64,000 nt of DNA from Dechloromonas denitrificans (GTDB lineage: Bacteria > Pseudomonadota > Gammaproteobacteria > Burkholderiales > Rhodocyclaceae). Both the position numbers and the translations under genes were made by a program. The DNA lies in assembly GCF_001551835.1 (NCBI RefSeq), contig NZ_LODL01000013.1, positions 91,968 through 155,967 of the forward strand, written 5' to 3'. This document shows, piece after piece, positions 42,306-52,103 of the stretch; within the stretch, counting starts at the first letter, position 1, and the number at the start of each line of letters is the position of its first letter. A model generated the notes under the pieces. That model ran no database searches and was not told the DNA's origin. It saw only the letters and a list, made by a program, of their open reading frames with translations.

Positions 42306-43486
42306 GCTTGTCGGCCTTGATCGGGTACGTTGCGCAAATTGCATTGCTGAGCGAGCGTTGCGACTTTTCGGGCGTTGCCAAGCCAAGTGAGTTCCTGGCA
42401 GGTGATCGTCTTATGTGCCTCTTGTGCAATACGGGAGCGCAATTCCGCGTTATCGCATAGCTGAGTCAATTTTGCCTGCAAATCGCCCGCCGAGCTTTCA
42501 TCAAACATGAGGGCGTTATGCTCATCTTTCAGAATTTCTAGCAGGTTTTGTGCGCGTGGGGCGATGATGGCTTTGCCAAGCGCCATGTATTCCATCAATT
42601 TCAATGGCGAGGCATACGAGGTTACTGCAGGTTGTAAGGCAATATCAAAGGCTGCAACGAGCCCGGGGACCGCATCGCGATGAACCACACCGGTGAAGGT
42701 GACCCGATCTCCGACACCAAGACGATGGGCTTGGGCTTCTAGATCCTGGCGCACAGGGCCGTCGCCAACCACCAACAGGTGCGAGTTTTCGGGGGCATAT
42801 TTGCTCGCCATCCAGTCGATAATGCGATCGACGCCATGCCAGTCCCTGACAAAACCAGTAAAGCCCAGTACCAGCGCGTTTGCCAAACCGAGCTGTGCTT
42901 TGGCAGTTGCAATATGTGGGGCAGATGCGAAATGTATTTCATTGATTCCATTGGGGATCACCGAAACTCTCTCATCGGGAACGCCATAGGCTTTGACATA
43001 TTCGGCAAGAACGTGGGTTACCGGCAACACATAATCAGCACTTCGCCAAGCTGTGCCTTCCGCCCACTTGGCAAGCCAGGGTAGGGCGAGGCCGCCGCTA
43101 TGCTGGGAGCGTTCGAAGACAAGGGGGGAATTGACTTCCAGTAAGAGCGGGATACCTAACCTGCGCTTGAGCATCGTTCCGGCCAGCAGATACAGGTTGT
43201 AGCGTTCGTAAATGACATCGGGTCTGAATTGGCGAGCAGCTGCCTTCAGCTTTCGATAGGCGTGCAGCGAGTAGGCGAGTTCAAGCAATTCATAGATTGC
43301 TTTGGGCAGGGCTGCCTTGAGGTGGTGAACCCAACTGACCTTGCCCCCCATTTCACCCTGCTCACCAACGTTCGGCGCGACGACCAGCACCTCGTGCCCA
43401 TTGGCTCGTAGTGCCTCGATCATCTCGTCGATATGGACTGCCTGGCCATCCTTGGAGGCGGTGCGGTGGTGGTAGAGGATCTTCAT
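42302..43486 (-). CDS. Glycosyltransferase family 4, exosortase A-associated
   Basis: A 394-residue GT-B transferase. The N-terminal MKILYHHRTASKDGQAVHI is characteristic of a transferase group common in exosortase A loci. VIPNGINEIHF, GFTGFVRDWHGVDRIIDW and KLMEYMALGKAIIAPR mark the donor site. The ATG at 43486 overlaps the amidotransferase stop (ATGA), and its own stop overlaps the next gene (GTGA), so three genes are translationally linked. The open frame to 43528 is therefore not the start. Confidence 0.9.
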   Translation of the reverse strand: MKILYHHRTASKDGQAVHIDEMIEALRANGHEVLVVAPNVGEQGEMGGKVSWVHHLKAALPKAIYELLELAYSLHAYRKLKAAARQFRPDVIYERYNLYLLAGTMLKRRLGIPLLLEVNSPLVFERSQHSGGLALPWLAKWAEGTAWRSADYVLPVTHVLAEYVKAYGVPDERVSVIPNGINEIHFASAPHIATAKAQLGLANALVLGFTGFVRDWHGVDRIIDWMASKYAPENSHLLVVGDGPVRQDLEAQAHRLGVGDRVTFTGVVHRDAVPGLVAAFDIALQPAVTSYASPLKLMEYMALGKAIIAPRAQNLLEILKDEHNALMFDESSAGDLQAKLTQLCDNAELRSRIAQEAHKTITCQELTWLGNARKVATLAQQCNLRNVPDQGRQA

Positions 43487-45405
43487 GCGATGCTCTGTCG
43501 GATAGCGGCAGGATCGTTCATGACGCAACGCATAAATGCATCAAACATCAGGAGGGTCCAGATTGGCGTGCTGTGGTCACCGAGTCCGGATTCATGTTGT
43601 TCAACAATTTTCTTGATGACCTCGGGATTGAACCATCCTGACTCGGCAATCTGTCCCTTGAGCAGTGTGTCGCGAACACGTTGACGCAACGGCCCCCGAA
43701 ACCAACGGGAAAGCGGGACGGCAAAACCCATTTTGGGACGGTACATGATATCCGGCGGCAATAATGGCTCCATGCTTTTCTTCAGCAGGTATTTGCTTTC
43801 GCTTCCGCGCATTTTGAGATGCGACGGCAGGGTCGCCAGCCATTCAACCAGTTGGTGGTCCATCAGCGGCTCGCGAACCTCCAGGGAGTGCGCCATGCTG
43901 GCGCGATCAACCTTGGTATTGATATCGCCAATGAGGTAAGTATGGAGATCGATGTATTGAATCAAGCCGAGCGGGTCGTCCGTGCCTGCTTTCTTGGCGT
44001 GGTCGTGAAATACGTTGAGTGCGCTGTAGCCGCCAAGTGCCGAGTTCAGTGATTCGCTGAATAGTCGCCGGCGCATTGGTGAGCGAATCAGCGACATACT
44101 ATGAAAATAGGCTTCGGCGGAGGTCCGTGCCAGGGCTTCAAAGGTGGTTTTGGCCCGAAATACTCGCGGGGCCCAATCGGCTTTAGGATAGAGTTTGCCA
44201 AGCGTGCCAAAAAGCGGACGACGCAAGCCGAGCGGCAGCGCAGAACGCATGCTTTCTTCCATCAGGTGCAGGCGGTAGCGGCGATAGCCACCAAAACTCT
44301 CATCGCCACCATCACCGGATAGTGCGACGGTGACATGCTTGCGTGCCAGTTCGCAGACCCGATAGGTTGGGATGGCTGAACTATCGGCATAGGGTTCATC
44401 GTATAACCGGGCGAGCGTGTCGATCAGATCAAAGTCGTCGCTTTCGACCATGTCGAGATAGTGATTGGTCTGATAACGATCGGCCACCAGCTTGGCAAAT
44501 TCAGTTTCGTTGAAGGCGGGGTCGGAAAAGCCGATCGAACAGGTGTTGACCGCAGTCTTCGAGAGACCGGCCATCATGGCAACGACCGCGCTCGAATCAA
44601 CGCCGCCAGAGAGAAAGGCGCCGAGCGGGACTTCGGAGATCATCCGTAGCCGGATCGATTCTTCAAGTCGCGCAGTCAACTCGGCGCAGGCATCTCGATC
44701 GCTGATTGGGTTGTCGAGGGAGAAACGGACATCCCAGTACTCCTTCGGCTGCCCAACAGCTTGGCCGCGGCGCAAGAGCAGCGTATGTGCCGGCGGCAGC
44801 TTCCTGGCCTGTTTGAATATGGCGCGCGGTTCGGCGACATAGCCCAGCGCAAAATACTCCTCGATGGCGTAGGGATCGATTTCGCGCTTGAGGCCGCCGT
44901 GAGCCAGCAGAGATTTTAGTTCCGAGCCAAATAGAAAGTTTCCATCATCGAGGAGCGCGTAGTACAGCGGTTTGACCCCGAGGCGGTCACGGGCCAGAAA
45001 CAGCGATTGCTGATTACGGTCCCACAAAGCGAAGGCAAACATACCGCGAAAACGGTCTACGCAGTGTTCCCCCCAGGATTCCCAAGCATGCACAATGACT
45101 TCGGTGTCGCTGCTGGTATGGAAAACGTGACCAAGTGCCTGAAGCTCGGGGATGAGTTCCTGATAGTTGTAAATTTCGCCGTTGAAGACGACGCAAACAC
45201 TCTGGTCTTCATTGTAGAGGGGCTGCTGGCCAGTGGATAGATCGATGATCGACAGGCGGCGATGACCGAGCCCGAGGCCTGGTTCGACGTGCAGACCGCC
45301 TTCGTCCGGACCTCGATGAAACTGCGATTCGTTCATGCGGTGTAATACCGTACGATCAATGTCGCTTCTACCTCGGGTGTCAAAAATTCCGGTAATGCCA
45401 CACAT
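43483..45405 (-). CDS. Amidotransferase 1, exosortase A system-associated (AsnB-like)
   Basis: A 640-residue glutamine-dependent amidotransferase. Cys2 of MCGITG is the glutaminase nucleophile, the N-terminal domain carries RRLSIIDLS and NGEIYNY, and the synthetase domain has FLSGGVDSSAVV (about residues 263-274) and SGDGGDESFGGY. Unlike the protein at 27335-29011 it is complete. It belongs to the exosortase A-specific AsnB group (TIGR03108) and probably amidates a sugar acid or a peptide in the pathway rather than making free asparagine. AGGAAG lies six bases before the start. Confidence 0.95.
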   Translation of the reverse strand: MCGITGIFDTRGRSDIDRTVLHRMNESQFHRGPDEGGLHVEPGLGLGHRRLSIIDLSTGQQPLYNEDQSVCVVFNGEIYNYQELIPELQALGHVFHTSSDTEVIVHAWESWGEHCVDRFRGMFAFALWDRNQQSLFLARDRLGVKPLYYALLDDGNFLFGSELKSLLAHGGLKREIDPYAIEEYFALGYVAEPRAIFKQARKLPPAHTLLLRRGQAVGQPKEYWDVRFSLDNPISDRDACAELTARLEESIRLRMISEVPLGAFLSGGVDSSAVVAMMAGLSKTAVNTCSIGFSDPAFNETEFAKLVADRYQTNHYLDMVESDDFDLIDTLARLYDEPYADSSAIPTYRVCELARKHVTVALSGDGGDESFGGYRRYRLHLMEESMRSALPLGLRRPLFGTLGKLYPKADWAPRVFRAKTTFEALARTSAEAYFHSMSLIRSPMRRRLFSESLNSALGGYSALNVFHDHAKKAGTDDPLGLIQYIDLHTYLIGDINTKVDRASMAHSLEVREPLMDHQLVEWLATLPSHLKMRGSESKYLLKKSMEPLLPPDIMYRPKMGFAVPLSRWFRGPLRQRVRDTLLKGQIAESGWFNPEVIKKIVEQHESGLGDHSTPIWTLLMFDAFMRCVMNDPAAIRQSIA

Positions 45406-45417
45406 GGGATCTTCCTG

Positions 45418-46581
45418 TCAGGGCCTGAGGTTCACACTGTTGCGATGCAGTAGCTTGTCGTAGGTGCCCTGGTAGCTTGCGACCATGGCATTCATGCTGA
45501 ATTTTTGTTCGACCAAGCTACGTCCGCTATGCGCCATTGATTGCCTGGTGTCGGCCTGTTTGGCCATCCGTATGATTGCTCTGGCCATCGATTCCGGGTC
45601 CGCAGCCGGGACAAGAATCCCGGTTTTGTCCGCCACAACAAGATCGGCATTGCCGCCGACATTGGTTGCGATTACCGGCAGGCCAGATGCCATCGCTTCC
45701 AGAATGGTGTTCGATATGCCTTCGGCCAGAGAAGGGAGGACGAAGCAGTCCAGGCCTCGCATGACCTCGGGGACATCGTTGCGCTCCCCGGGGAGCCAAG
45801 CCAGTTGGTCGAGGTCTGCAGCATCGAGTAACTGCTGGCACTCTTCACGCAGCGGCCCATCACCGACCAGGATGAGGCGAATCCGTTCTTTCAGTTGAGG
45901 CTCAATCTCCAGCGCACGAATGAAGGCCCGGACCAAAGTCGGCTGATCTTTGACTGTCTGCATGCGACCTACCGTGCCCAGCAACCAGTGAGTCGGGCGA
46001 GCAAACGGGCAGCCGGGAATCGATTGATCCGGTTGGCCAGGATGAAAACGCGAGCAGTCAACGCCATTGTAAACTTGGAGCACCTTGGTCTGTGGAACGC
46101 GAATTATACCGTTCAGATATTGGGCGAGGTCGCGCGAAAGTGCGAGGTAATAACTCACGAATGGGCGATAAAAGCGTCGGACCCGTTGGTAGGTGATATT
46201 GGATCCATCCAGATCGCCAATGTCGCGACCGTGTTCTCCATGAATGCGAACCGGAACGCCGGCTAACCAGGCCGGTAATTGAACTTCAAGTGCCGCTAGG
46301 TTCCGGCTATGGACAATCGCTGGTCGTAATTGCCGAAAAAGCCGGAATAGCTTTGGAAACAGCCATATGCCATGGCCTGGCGGCTTGTGCAGTGAAACAA
46401 ACTGAACATCATCCCGCTGGATGCGATTGCGAAAATTAGTGACTTCCGTCAGCGCGATGATGACATGCCGATAGCTGCCGGCAGGCATATGGTTTATCAG
46501 GTTAACGATGCCATTTTCCAGACCGCCTGTATCGAAGCGGTACATCACGTGGGCGACGAGCGGCCGGGTGTCGTTTTTCAT
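45418..46581 (-). CDS. Glycosyltransferase, XrtA-associated (stp2-like)
   Basis: A 387-residue GT4 transferase whose start (VAHVMYRFDTGGLENGIVNL) and HGEHGRDIGDLDG motif match the exosortase-associated sugar transferase group stp2 (TIGR03088). The donor site has VGRMQTVKDQPTL and SLAEGISNTILEAMASGLPVIAT. It lies 12 bases before the amidotransferase start and 139 bases after stp1, the largest gap in this operon. Confidence 0.92.
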   Translation of the reverse strand: MKNDTRPLVAHVMYRFDTGGLENGIVNLINHMPAGSYRHVIIALTEVTNFRNRIQRDDVQFVSLHKPPGHGIWLFPKLFRLFRQLRPAIVHSRNLAALEVQLPAWLAGVPVRIHGEHGRDIGDLDGSNITYQRVRRFYRPFVSYYLALSRDLAQYLNGIIRVPQTKVLQVYNGVDCSRFHPGQPDQSIPGCPFARPTHWLLGTVGRMQTVKDQPTLVRAFIRALEIEPQLKERIRLILVGDGPLREECQQLLDAADLDQLAWLPGERNDVPEVMRGLDCFVLPSLAEGISNTILEAMASGLPVIATNVGGNADLVVADKTGILVPAADPESMARAIIRMAKQADTRQSMAHSGRSLVEQKFSMNAMVASYQGTYDKLLHRNSVNLRP

Positions 46582-46675
46582 TGCTCACCATCGAATATGT
46601 CAATTGATCGGCACCTTGCTCCCGCCCGGGATGGCATACCGAAAAGCGGTCTGCTTCCCCTATGAAATATTAGCT

Positions 46676-46716
46676 CCCAAGCTTGCCGCCACTGCATGCC
46701 ATTGCTGGAGCTTGGG
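46676..46716. repeat. Inverted repeat between the stp1- and stp2-like genes
   Basis: CCCAAGCT (46676-46683) and AGCTTGGG (46709-46716) are perfect complements with 25 bases between. It lies in the widest gap of the long operon, between the stop of one gene and the start of the next, and no T-run follows. It may stabilise or process the transcript. Confidence 0.4.
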
Positions 46717-46720
46717 GCCT

Positions 46721-47923
46721 TCATGACGACTGGCGTGACAGGTAGGGATCAATACGATTCATGTGTGCATCCCAACTGCAGTGTTCAACCACCCGGGCGC
46801 GAGCCGCTTCACCGATGGCGTTGCCGGCCATGGGTGACGCAAGCTGCGAATCAATGGTGTCGATGAACTCGCTTGCGTTGCTGGCGACCAGCAATTCCGT
46901 GCCTTTCACTGCGTCGACCGCAGCAGCGCAGTCGGTCGTCGCGACGACCGGGCGAGCCATGGCCATGGCTTCGAGAATCTTGTTTTGGATGCCGCGGGCG
47001 ATGCGCAGTGGTGCGACCACGATGCCGGCATGTTGCAGGTAGGGGCGTACGTCTGGGACCGTACCCGTGACAACAATATGTTCGCTGGCCAGGGCCTGGA
47101 CTTCCGGTGTTGGCGAACGACCGACAATATAGAAACGAACGTCTGGCCGGCGTTGGCGCAGTGCGGGGAATACCTCATTGGCGAACCAGGATACGGCGTC
47201 GACATTCGGCCAGTAATCCATCGCTCCGGTGAATACGATGGGGGTTTCCCCCGTGGCGTATGGGGACGCCCGTTCCGACGAAGGCGAAAAGTAGTCAGCA
47301 TCGACCCCGTTGCACATGGTTTCGGTGCGTACGCCGCATTCCGGTGCCAGACGCTTGAAGAGGGCAACTTCGGCATCGGTGACGAAAAAGGAGCGTACTG
47401 CCTGGGCGGCGATCAGCCGTTCGTAGGCCAGAAGCTGTTGTCCTTCACGTCGGTAGAGCCAGGACATTGGCCAGCGATGCTTGGGGGCATACTGTGTCCA
47501 CTTGGCGGAATCGACGTCGACAAAGTCGATCAGCACCGGCATGCGCCGTTTGTCTTCAATATATTGAGCCATGGCTGAACTGAAAACCACTGTCGCATCA
47601 ATTTTGTTCAATCGACAGGTCGTGTCTACCCAGTTTTGCAGCGCCGCATCGCGATAATAGCGAAGCGTCAGGGGCTCCCCGGCGAGGAGGCCATTGAGAC
47701 TGCGTATTTTGGCCATGCGCGGGTTGAGTTTGGCGGCATGGAGGTCGGCGCACATGTTCCGTAGTGTGGCAATGTGCGACTCATCTTCCGGGTCATCAAT
47801 GAAGGTGCCAAGAAAGACCCGGTGCTGTTTGAGCAGATGCTTTAAAAGATTGTACGAACGTACCTTATCCCCCTTGTTGGGGGGATAAGGTAGGCGATGG
47901 ACAAGATAAAGAATATTGGCCAT
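46721..47923 (-). CDS. Glycosyltransferase, XrtA-associated (stp1-like)
   Basis: A 400-residue GT4 transferase. The N-terminus ILYLVHRLPYPPNKGDKVRS is the signature of the exosortase-associated group stp1 (TIGR03087). The C-terminal domain has FTGAMDYWPNVDAVSWF, then IVVAPLRIARGIQNKILEAM with the donor-binding glutamate. It sits nine bases after the FemAB-like gene. Sugar specificity unknown. Confidence 0.93.
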   Translation of the reverse strand: MANILYLVHRLPYPPNKGDKVRSYNLLKHLLKQHRVFLGTFIDDPEDESHIATLRNMCADLHAAKLNPRMAKIRSLNGLLAGEPLTLRYYRDAALQNWVDTTCRLNKIDATVVFSSAMAQYIEDKRRMPVLIDFVDVDSAKWTQYAPKHRWPMSWLYRREGQQLLAYERLIAAQAVRSFFVTDAEVALFKRLAPECGVRTETMCNGVDADYFSPSSERASPYATGETPIVFTGAMDYWPNVDAVSWFANEVFPALRQRRPDVRFYIVGRSPTPEVQALASEHIVVTGTVPDVRPYLQHAGIVVAPLRIARGIQNKILEAMAMARPVVATTDCAAAVDAVKGTELLVASNASEFIDTIDSQLASPMAGNAIGEAARARVVEHCSWDAHMNRIDPYLSRQSS

Positions 47924-47931
47924 CTATTCCT

Positions 47932-48969
47932 CTAGCCAAGATTCCGGACGATGTGCGGTCCCAGCCAGTTGGCGAGCCCTATCGGCATTCGCCGCCAGGC
48001 TTCGATGAACAGTTTGTATTTGGCATTGTTGGGATTGTTCTGGGGGATGCTGTCACGCTTGTAAAGGCAGTATTCGTAATGCAGTTGTTGAGGTTCAAAG
48101 CCCCAGTTCTTCTTGAAAGCGTAGGGGCCTGTATCCTTCTTACTACGGCCGTAATCAAAAACTTTGAGGCCACGCTCACAAGCCCGGCGCATCAATTCCC
48201 AATACTTGAAGTCATTTGCTGCCAGGTTGCGGGCGCTTTCATCATCACCCGCGTAATAGGGCAGGACTTCGTCACGGAAGTAAAACGAGAAAACGCTGCT
48301 CAATAACTGGCCATCGGCCGAGGTAACGGTCAGGATTTCACAGTCATCGCCGAAAACACGCATCAAGCTATCGAAGTAGCGCTTGGGCAGCGCCGGGGTG
48401 CCGTGGCGATGCACATTGTCGGCGAACAGTTTGAAAAAGTGCTCACTGCTGCGGTCGACCGTGCTAACAAGGCCATTTTTGATGCCTTTGCGGACCATGG
48501 CTCGCTGTTTGCGGGGAATCGCGAGCATGTTTTGTTCAACTTCTGGCAGGATTTCCTTGCGAAAAGTAACGTATAGATCCTGGGTCGGCCAATCATTGGT
48601 GTGATGCGGTTCGATATTGCGGAACTCGAGATGCCCGACACCAAGTTTCTGTGCGAGTGCCTTGGCTGCCTCTTCCAGTGCCTGCAAGGCATCCGCATTT
48701 TGGGCTGCGACCCCACCGTAGACTGCAAAGGGTAGGGCAATCAGTGCATTGCCAAAAAGCAGGCTGTTAACATGCGCCAGCGGCAACACCCCTTGAATTT
48801 CGCCACCATGCTCAGCGTAGAGGAAGTAGGTCGGGTGGCGAAAAACTTCGCGCAGAATCTCCTGCCAGCCTGAGCGATGAAAGAACGTGGCGCTTGGGCA
48901 GGCGAAGACAAATTCATCCCAGCGCTGCGCATCGACCGGATCGGAAGGGGATAGCTGCTTGATGATCAT
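47932..48969 (-). CDS. FemAB-like protein, XrtA/PEP-CTERM-associated
   Basis: A 345-residue protein with a double acyltransferase (GNAT/FemAB) fold. The segments WQEILREVFRHPTYFLYAE and KVFDYGRSKKDTGPYAFKKNWGFEP are those of the exosortase-system FemAB family (TIGR03019). FemAB enzymes move amino acids from aminoacyl-tRNA to a cell-wall acceptor; here the acceptor may be the exopolysaccharide or a PEP-CTERM protein. It starts six bases after the deacetylase stop. Confidence 0.92.
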   Translation of the reverse strand: MIIKQLSPSDPVDAQRWDEFVFACPSATFFHRSGWQEILREVFRHPTYFLYAEHGGEIQGVLPLAHVNSLLFGNALIALPFAVYGGVAAQNADALQALEEAAKALAQKLGVGHLEFRNIEPHHTNDWPTQDLYVTFRKEILPEVEQNMLAIPRKQRAMVRKGIKNGLVSTVDRSSEHFFKLFADNVHRHGTPALPKRYFDSLMRVFGDDCEILTVTSADGQLLSSVFSFYFRDEVLPYYAGDDESARNLAANDFKYWELMRRACERGLKVFDYGRSKKDTGPYAFKKNWGFEPQQLHYEYCLYKRDSIPQNNPNNAKYKLFIEAWRRMPIGLANWLGPHIVRNLG

Positions 48970-48975
48970 GATGAA

Positions 48976-49815
48976 TCAGGCCTTGCCAAGAAATAGGTGA
49001 TCCATCCGAGTCCATGAAAAATCGGCCAGCAGGCGGCGCAGACGATGCTCCATCTGGCCAATGTTTACGTAGTGGCGGAAACGCGTTTTGGCGCTGATGT
49101 TGGGGATACGAGGCTGCTCGCTGTCAATTTCCCAGGGGTGGAAATAAAACACTGCCGGAAGCTGGTCTACTGCATTCACGTGGTGAATCATCCAGCGCGA
49201 CAGGCCGTATGGCATCAAGCGGAAATATCCACCGCCACTGGCTGGCCAATTGCGGTTGAAGAAACGCAAAGTAGTTGCCGGAACTTCCAGCATGTTGCCT
49301 ATTTTATGGGCGTGACGTGGGGCATCCGGCATCCCGTAATGGTCGTGGCGAATGGGATAAATGCTTGAGCTATAGCGGTACCCGGCACGCTCAAGGCATT
49401 CAAAGGCCCACAAATTTTTTTCCCCAATCGAGAAGCTCGGGGCTCGATAGCCTTTGACTTCATAACCGGCGAGGTCTTCAAGAATCAGTTTGGCGACCTG
49501 AATGTCTGCGAAAAAAGCTTCCGGTCCCTGATCGCTTGCCCGTTCATGTCCGTAGCCGTGACTGGCTAATTCATGACCATCGGAAACAATCCGCCGGATA
49601 ACTTCAGGGTAGCGCTCGGCAATCCAGCCCAAGGTGAAAAACGTGGCTTTGGTTTGATGATCATCAAGCATTGCCAGAATGCGATCCACGTTGCGTTCGA
49701 CGCGGCATTCACGAATAGCCCAGTCACTACGCGGGATGTGCGGCGCAAATGCAGAGACCTGAAAGTAGTCCTCTACATCAATGGTCAGGGCATTGCTGGC
49801 AGGGTGAGCTTGCAT
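48976..49815 (-). CDS. Polysaccharide deacetylase, XrtA-associated (DUF3473)
   Basis: A 279-residue carbohydrate esterase 4 family protein. The metal site is formed by Asp in TIDVEDYFQ (near residue 13) and the HSxxH-like motif SHGYGHE; RAPSFSIG and FYFHPWEID complete the active-site motifs. It removes N-acetyl groups from a polysaccharide or its precursor. No signal peptide is visible, so it acts in the cytoplasm or is exported in an unusual way, as in the TIGR03006 family. ATG 49815 is preferred to TTG 49827. Confidence 0.92.
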   Translation of the reverse strand: MQAHPASNALTIDVEDYFQVSAFAPHIPRSDWAIRECRVERNVDRILAMLDDHQTKATFFTLGWIAERYPEVIRRIVSDGHELASHGYGHERASDQGPEAFFADIQVAKLILEDLAGYEVKGYRAPSFSIGEKNLWAFECLERAGYRYSSSIYPIRHDHYGMPDAPRHAHKIGNMLEVPATTLRFFNRNWPASGGGYFRLMPYGLSRWMIHHVNAVDQLPAVFYFHPWEIDSEQPRIPNISAKTRFRHYVNIGQMEHRLRRLLADFSWTRMDHLFLGKA

Positions 49816-49830
49816 TGGCGTCTGCAATAA

Positions 49831-50997
49831 TCAGTGAACTTGATTGCCGTGTCGGGAAAGCAGCCATTCGGAGAGATCTGCAGCGATCCGTTCGGCGGTG
49901 TGGCCATCCCATAACTCGGGAATCCGTCCACTCTTGCCCCGTCCGGATAGCGTTTCGGCAGCATGGTGTCGAATTGTTACGACATCACGTCCGACCATGG
50001 TGTTTGTGCCTTGTTCGACGGTAATCGGGCGTTCGGTATTCTCGCGCATTGTCAGGCAGGGCACCCCAAGCGCTGTTGTTTCCTCCTGAAGACCACCGGA
50101 GTCCGTCAAGACTATGCGAGCCCCGGCCATCAACCCCAGCATTTCCAGGTAGCCCTGTGGTGGCAGCATGATCATGCGCTCCGCATCGATATGTTCTGCC
50201 AGTCCGAAACGTTCAATATTGGCTTTTGTTCTGGGATGAAGGGCAAAGACCAAGGGAATCGACGTTGAAATTTCTCTTAGTACCTTCAACAACGAGGTCA
50301 AAACTTCTGGCTCATCAACATTGGATGGTCGGTGCATGGTAACCACACCATAACCCGAGGCTCCCTCGATAATTTCAGGGTTGGCGCCAGTGGCGCGGAT
50401 CGAGTCCGCCGGTGAACGTGCGAATTCTCGATTATTCAGTAGGGAGTCGATCATCACGTTGCCAACAAAGCGCACACGTTCCAAACAAATGCCCTCGCGG
50501 AGCAGATTGTCGGCGGCGCTTCTTTCCGTCGTATATAGGAGATCCGCAATCTGGTCGGTCAGAATGCGATTGATCTCTTCGGGCATGCTGCGGTCATTGC
50601 TGCGCAGGCCTGCTTCGACATGGGCAACCGGAATGCCCTTCTTGACAGCAACAAGCGTGCAGGCCAGCGTCGAATTTACATCACCTACAACGAGAACGCA
50701 GGACGGTTTCTTGTCATCAAGTACCGGTTCGAATCGACGCATGACTTCAGCGGTTTGTACCGCATGAGACCCAGACCCAACGCCAAGGTTGATATCGGGG
50801 AGCGGTAAACGCAAATCTTCAAACAATTTGTCGTTCATCTCATGGTCGTAGTGTTGGCCGGTATGCACGAGGAGCGTCGGAATGACAGGCCGGTTCGCCG
50901 CGAAGGCGCGCAAGATCGGGGCAATTTTCATGAAGTTCGGGCGAGCCCCAACAACACAGATGACGGGTCCAAGTTCAATTGGCCAAAGGTCAGGCAT
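49831..50997 (-). CDS. wecB: UDP-N-acetylglucosamine 2-epimerase (non-hydrolysing)
   Basis: A 388-residue GT-B-like enzyme that interconverts UDP-GlcNAc and UDP-ManNAc. Motifs: VVGARPNFMK (16-25), HTGQHYDHEMN, HVEAGLRS and LTDSGGLQEE. It overlaps the preceding ATPase gene by eight bases. With the TviB-like dehydrogenase (10606-11886) it could yield UDP-ManNAcA or a related uronic acid for the polymer. Confidence 0.96.
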   Translation of the reverse strand: MPDLWPIELGPVICVVGARPNFMKIAPILRAFAANRPVIPTLLVHTGQHYDHEMNDKLFEDLRLPLPDINLGVGSGSHAVQTAEVMRRFEPVLDDKKPSCVLVVGDVNSTLACTLVAVKKGIPVAHVEAGLRSNDRSMPEEINRILTDQIADLLYTTERSAADNLLREGICLERVRFVGNVMIDSLLNNREFARSPADSIRATGANPEIIEGASGYGVVTMHRPSNVDEPEVLTSLLKVLREISTSIPLVFALHPRTKANIERFGLAEHIDAERMIMLPPQGYLEMLGLMAGARIVLTDSGGLQEETTALGVPCLTMRENTERPITVEQGTNTMVGRDVVTIRHHAAETLSGRGKSGRIPELWDGHTAERIAADLSEWLLSRHGNQVH

Positions 50998-52099
50998 TTG
51001 TATTCTCTGATTGGACTGTGGCGGGTTTCAACTGCACATCGTTGCTGACAAGCTGCTGCAACAGCCCCAAGGTCGCGGTGTTAATTTTTTCCAGTTGCAG
51101 AAGGCTGCGCTCAAGGCGCGCTAGACGCTCTCCGAATTGCTCGACATTGAGGCCGGCGAGCAAGGCAACAGGGTCTTCACAGGTTTCCCTTGTGCTACCG
51201 AAATGGGGGAGATTGAGACTAGTATATGGGGAAGGGGACGCTGGTACCGCGGGTGTATAGCCTGCCGGGAGTGGTGGGCTATCGCCGAGGGTTTCCTCGT
51301 AAATTTCACGGGCAACCTCGTCGACATCCGAGTCGTTGAATTCTTTTTTCCCGATTAGATAGCCTGAGAGCAGAAGGCGGTCACAAACCGAGTTGATACG
51401 TCGCGGGATGCCGCTGCTTGCCTTGAAGATCGCTTCATAAGCTTCCGGCAATATCTTGGGGGTACCCGTTGAGCCCGCGCATTTCAGGCGATGCTCAATG
51501 TAGGCCTGCGTTTCGGCAACATCCAGCGGACCTATGTGACAGGCGGCAATGACACGTTGGCGAAACTGCATCATGTGCGGGCTTTGCAGGATGCCTCTGA
51601 ACTCCGGTTGCCCAATCAAGAAGCTTTGCAGAAGTGCATGGTTGCCAAACTGAAAGTTCGAAAGCATGCGCAGTTCTTCCACCGCACGGGCCGTAAGATT
51701 CTGGGCTTCATCAACAACCAGCAAGCAACGTTTCCCTTTGCTTGTCATGCTGATCAGAAAGGCTTCAAGTGACATCAATATGTCAGACTTGGAGACATCC
51801 TTGGTGCGCAGCCCAAAAGCGGCGCCAACCAGTCTTAGGGTGTCGTCGGCATCAAGTTGGGTGCTGACCAAGTGGGCGGCAACAACTTTTTCCGGGTCCA
51901 GGCTTTCGAGCAATCCACGGACAATCGTGGTCTTCCCGGCGCCGACTTCGCCTGTAATGACTATGAATCCCTCATTCTGATGCATACCGTATTCAAGATA
52001 GGCTGTTGCTCTTCGGTGTTGCCGGCTGCCGAAATAGAATGACGGGTCGGGGTTTAGCTGGAAGGGCTTGTTTTTCAAGCCATAATAAGCTTCATACAT
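50990..52099 (-). CDS. XrtA/PEP-CTERM system-associated ATPase
   Basis: A 369-residue AAA ATPase of the ExeA/GspA type. Walker A GEVGAGKTT is at residues 50-58 and Walker B CLLVVDEAQN near 135. The N-terminus MYEAYYGLKNKPFQLNPDP is that of the exosortase-associated group (TIGR03015). It should power assembly or opening of the export complex. An open frame to 52318 exists but would overlap the outer-membrane gene; ATG 52099 gives the family start four bases after that gene's stop. The C-terminus carries a coiled-coil-like helix. Confidence 0.93.
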   Translation of the reverse strand: MYEAYYGLKNKPFQLNPDPSFYFGSRQHRRATAYLEYGMHQNEGFIVITGEVGAGKTTIVRGLLESLDPEKVVAAHLVSTQLDADDTLRLVGAAFGLRTKDVSKSDILMSLEAFLISMTSKGKRCLLVVDEAQNLTARAVEELRMLSNFQFGNHALLQSFLIGQPEFRGILQSPHMMQFRQRVIAACHIGPLDVAETQAYIEHRLKCAGSTGTPKILPEAYEAIFKASSGIPRRINSVCDRLLLSGYLIGKKEFNDSDVDEVAREIYEETLGDSPPLPAGYTPAVPASPSPYTSLNLPHFGSTRETCEDPVALLAGLNVEQFGERLARLERSLLQLEKINTATLGLLQQLVSNDVQLKPATVQSENTNA

Positions 52100-52103
52100 A
52101 TGA

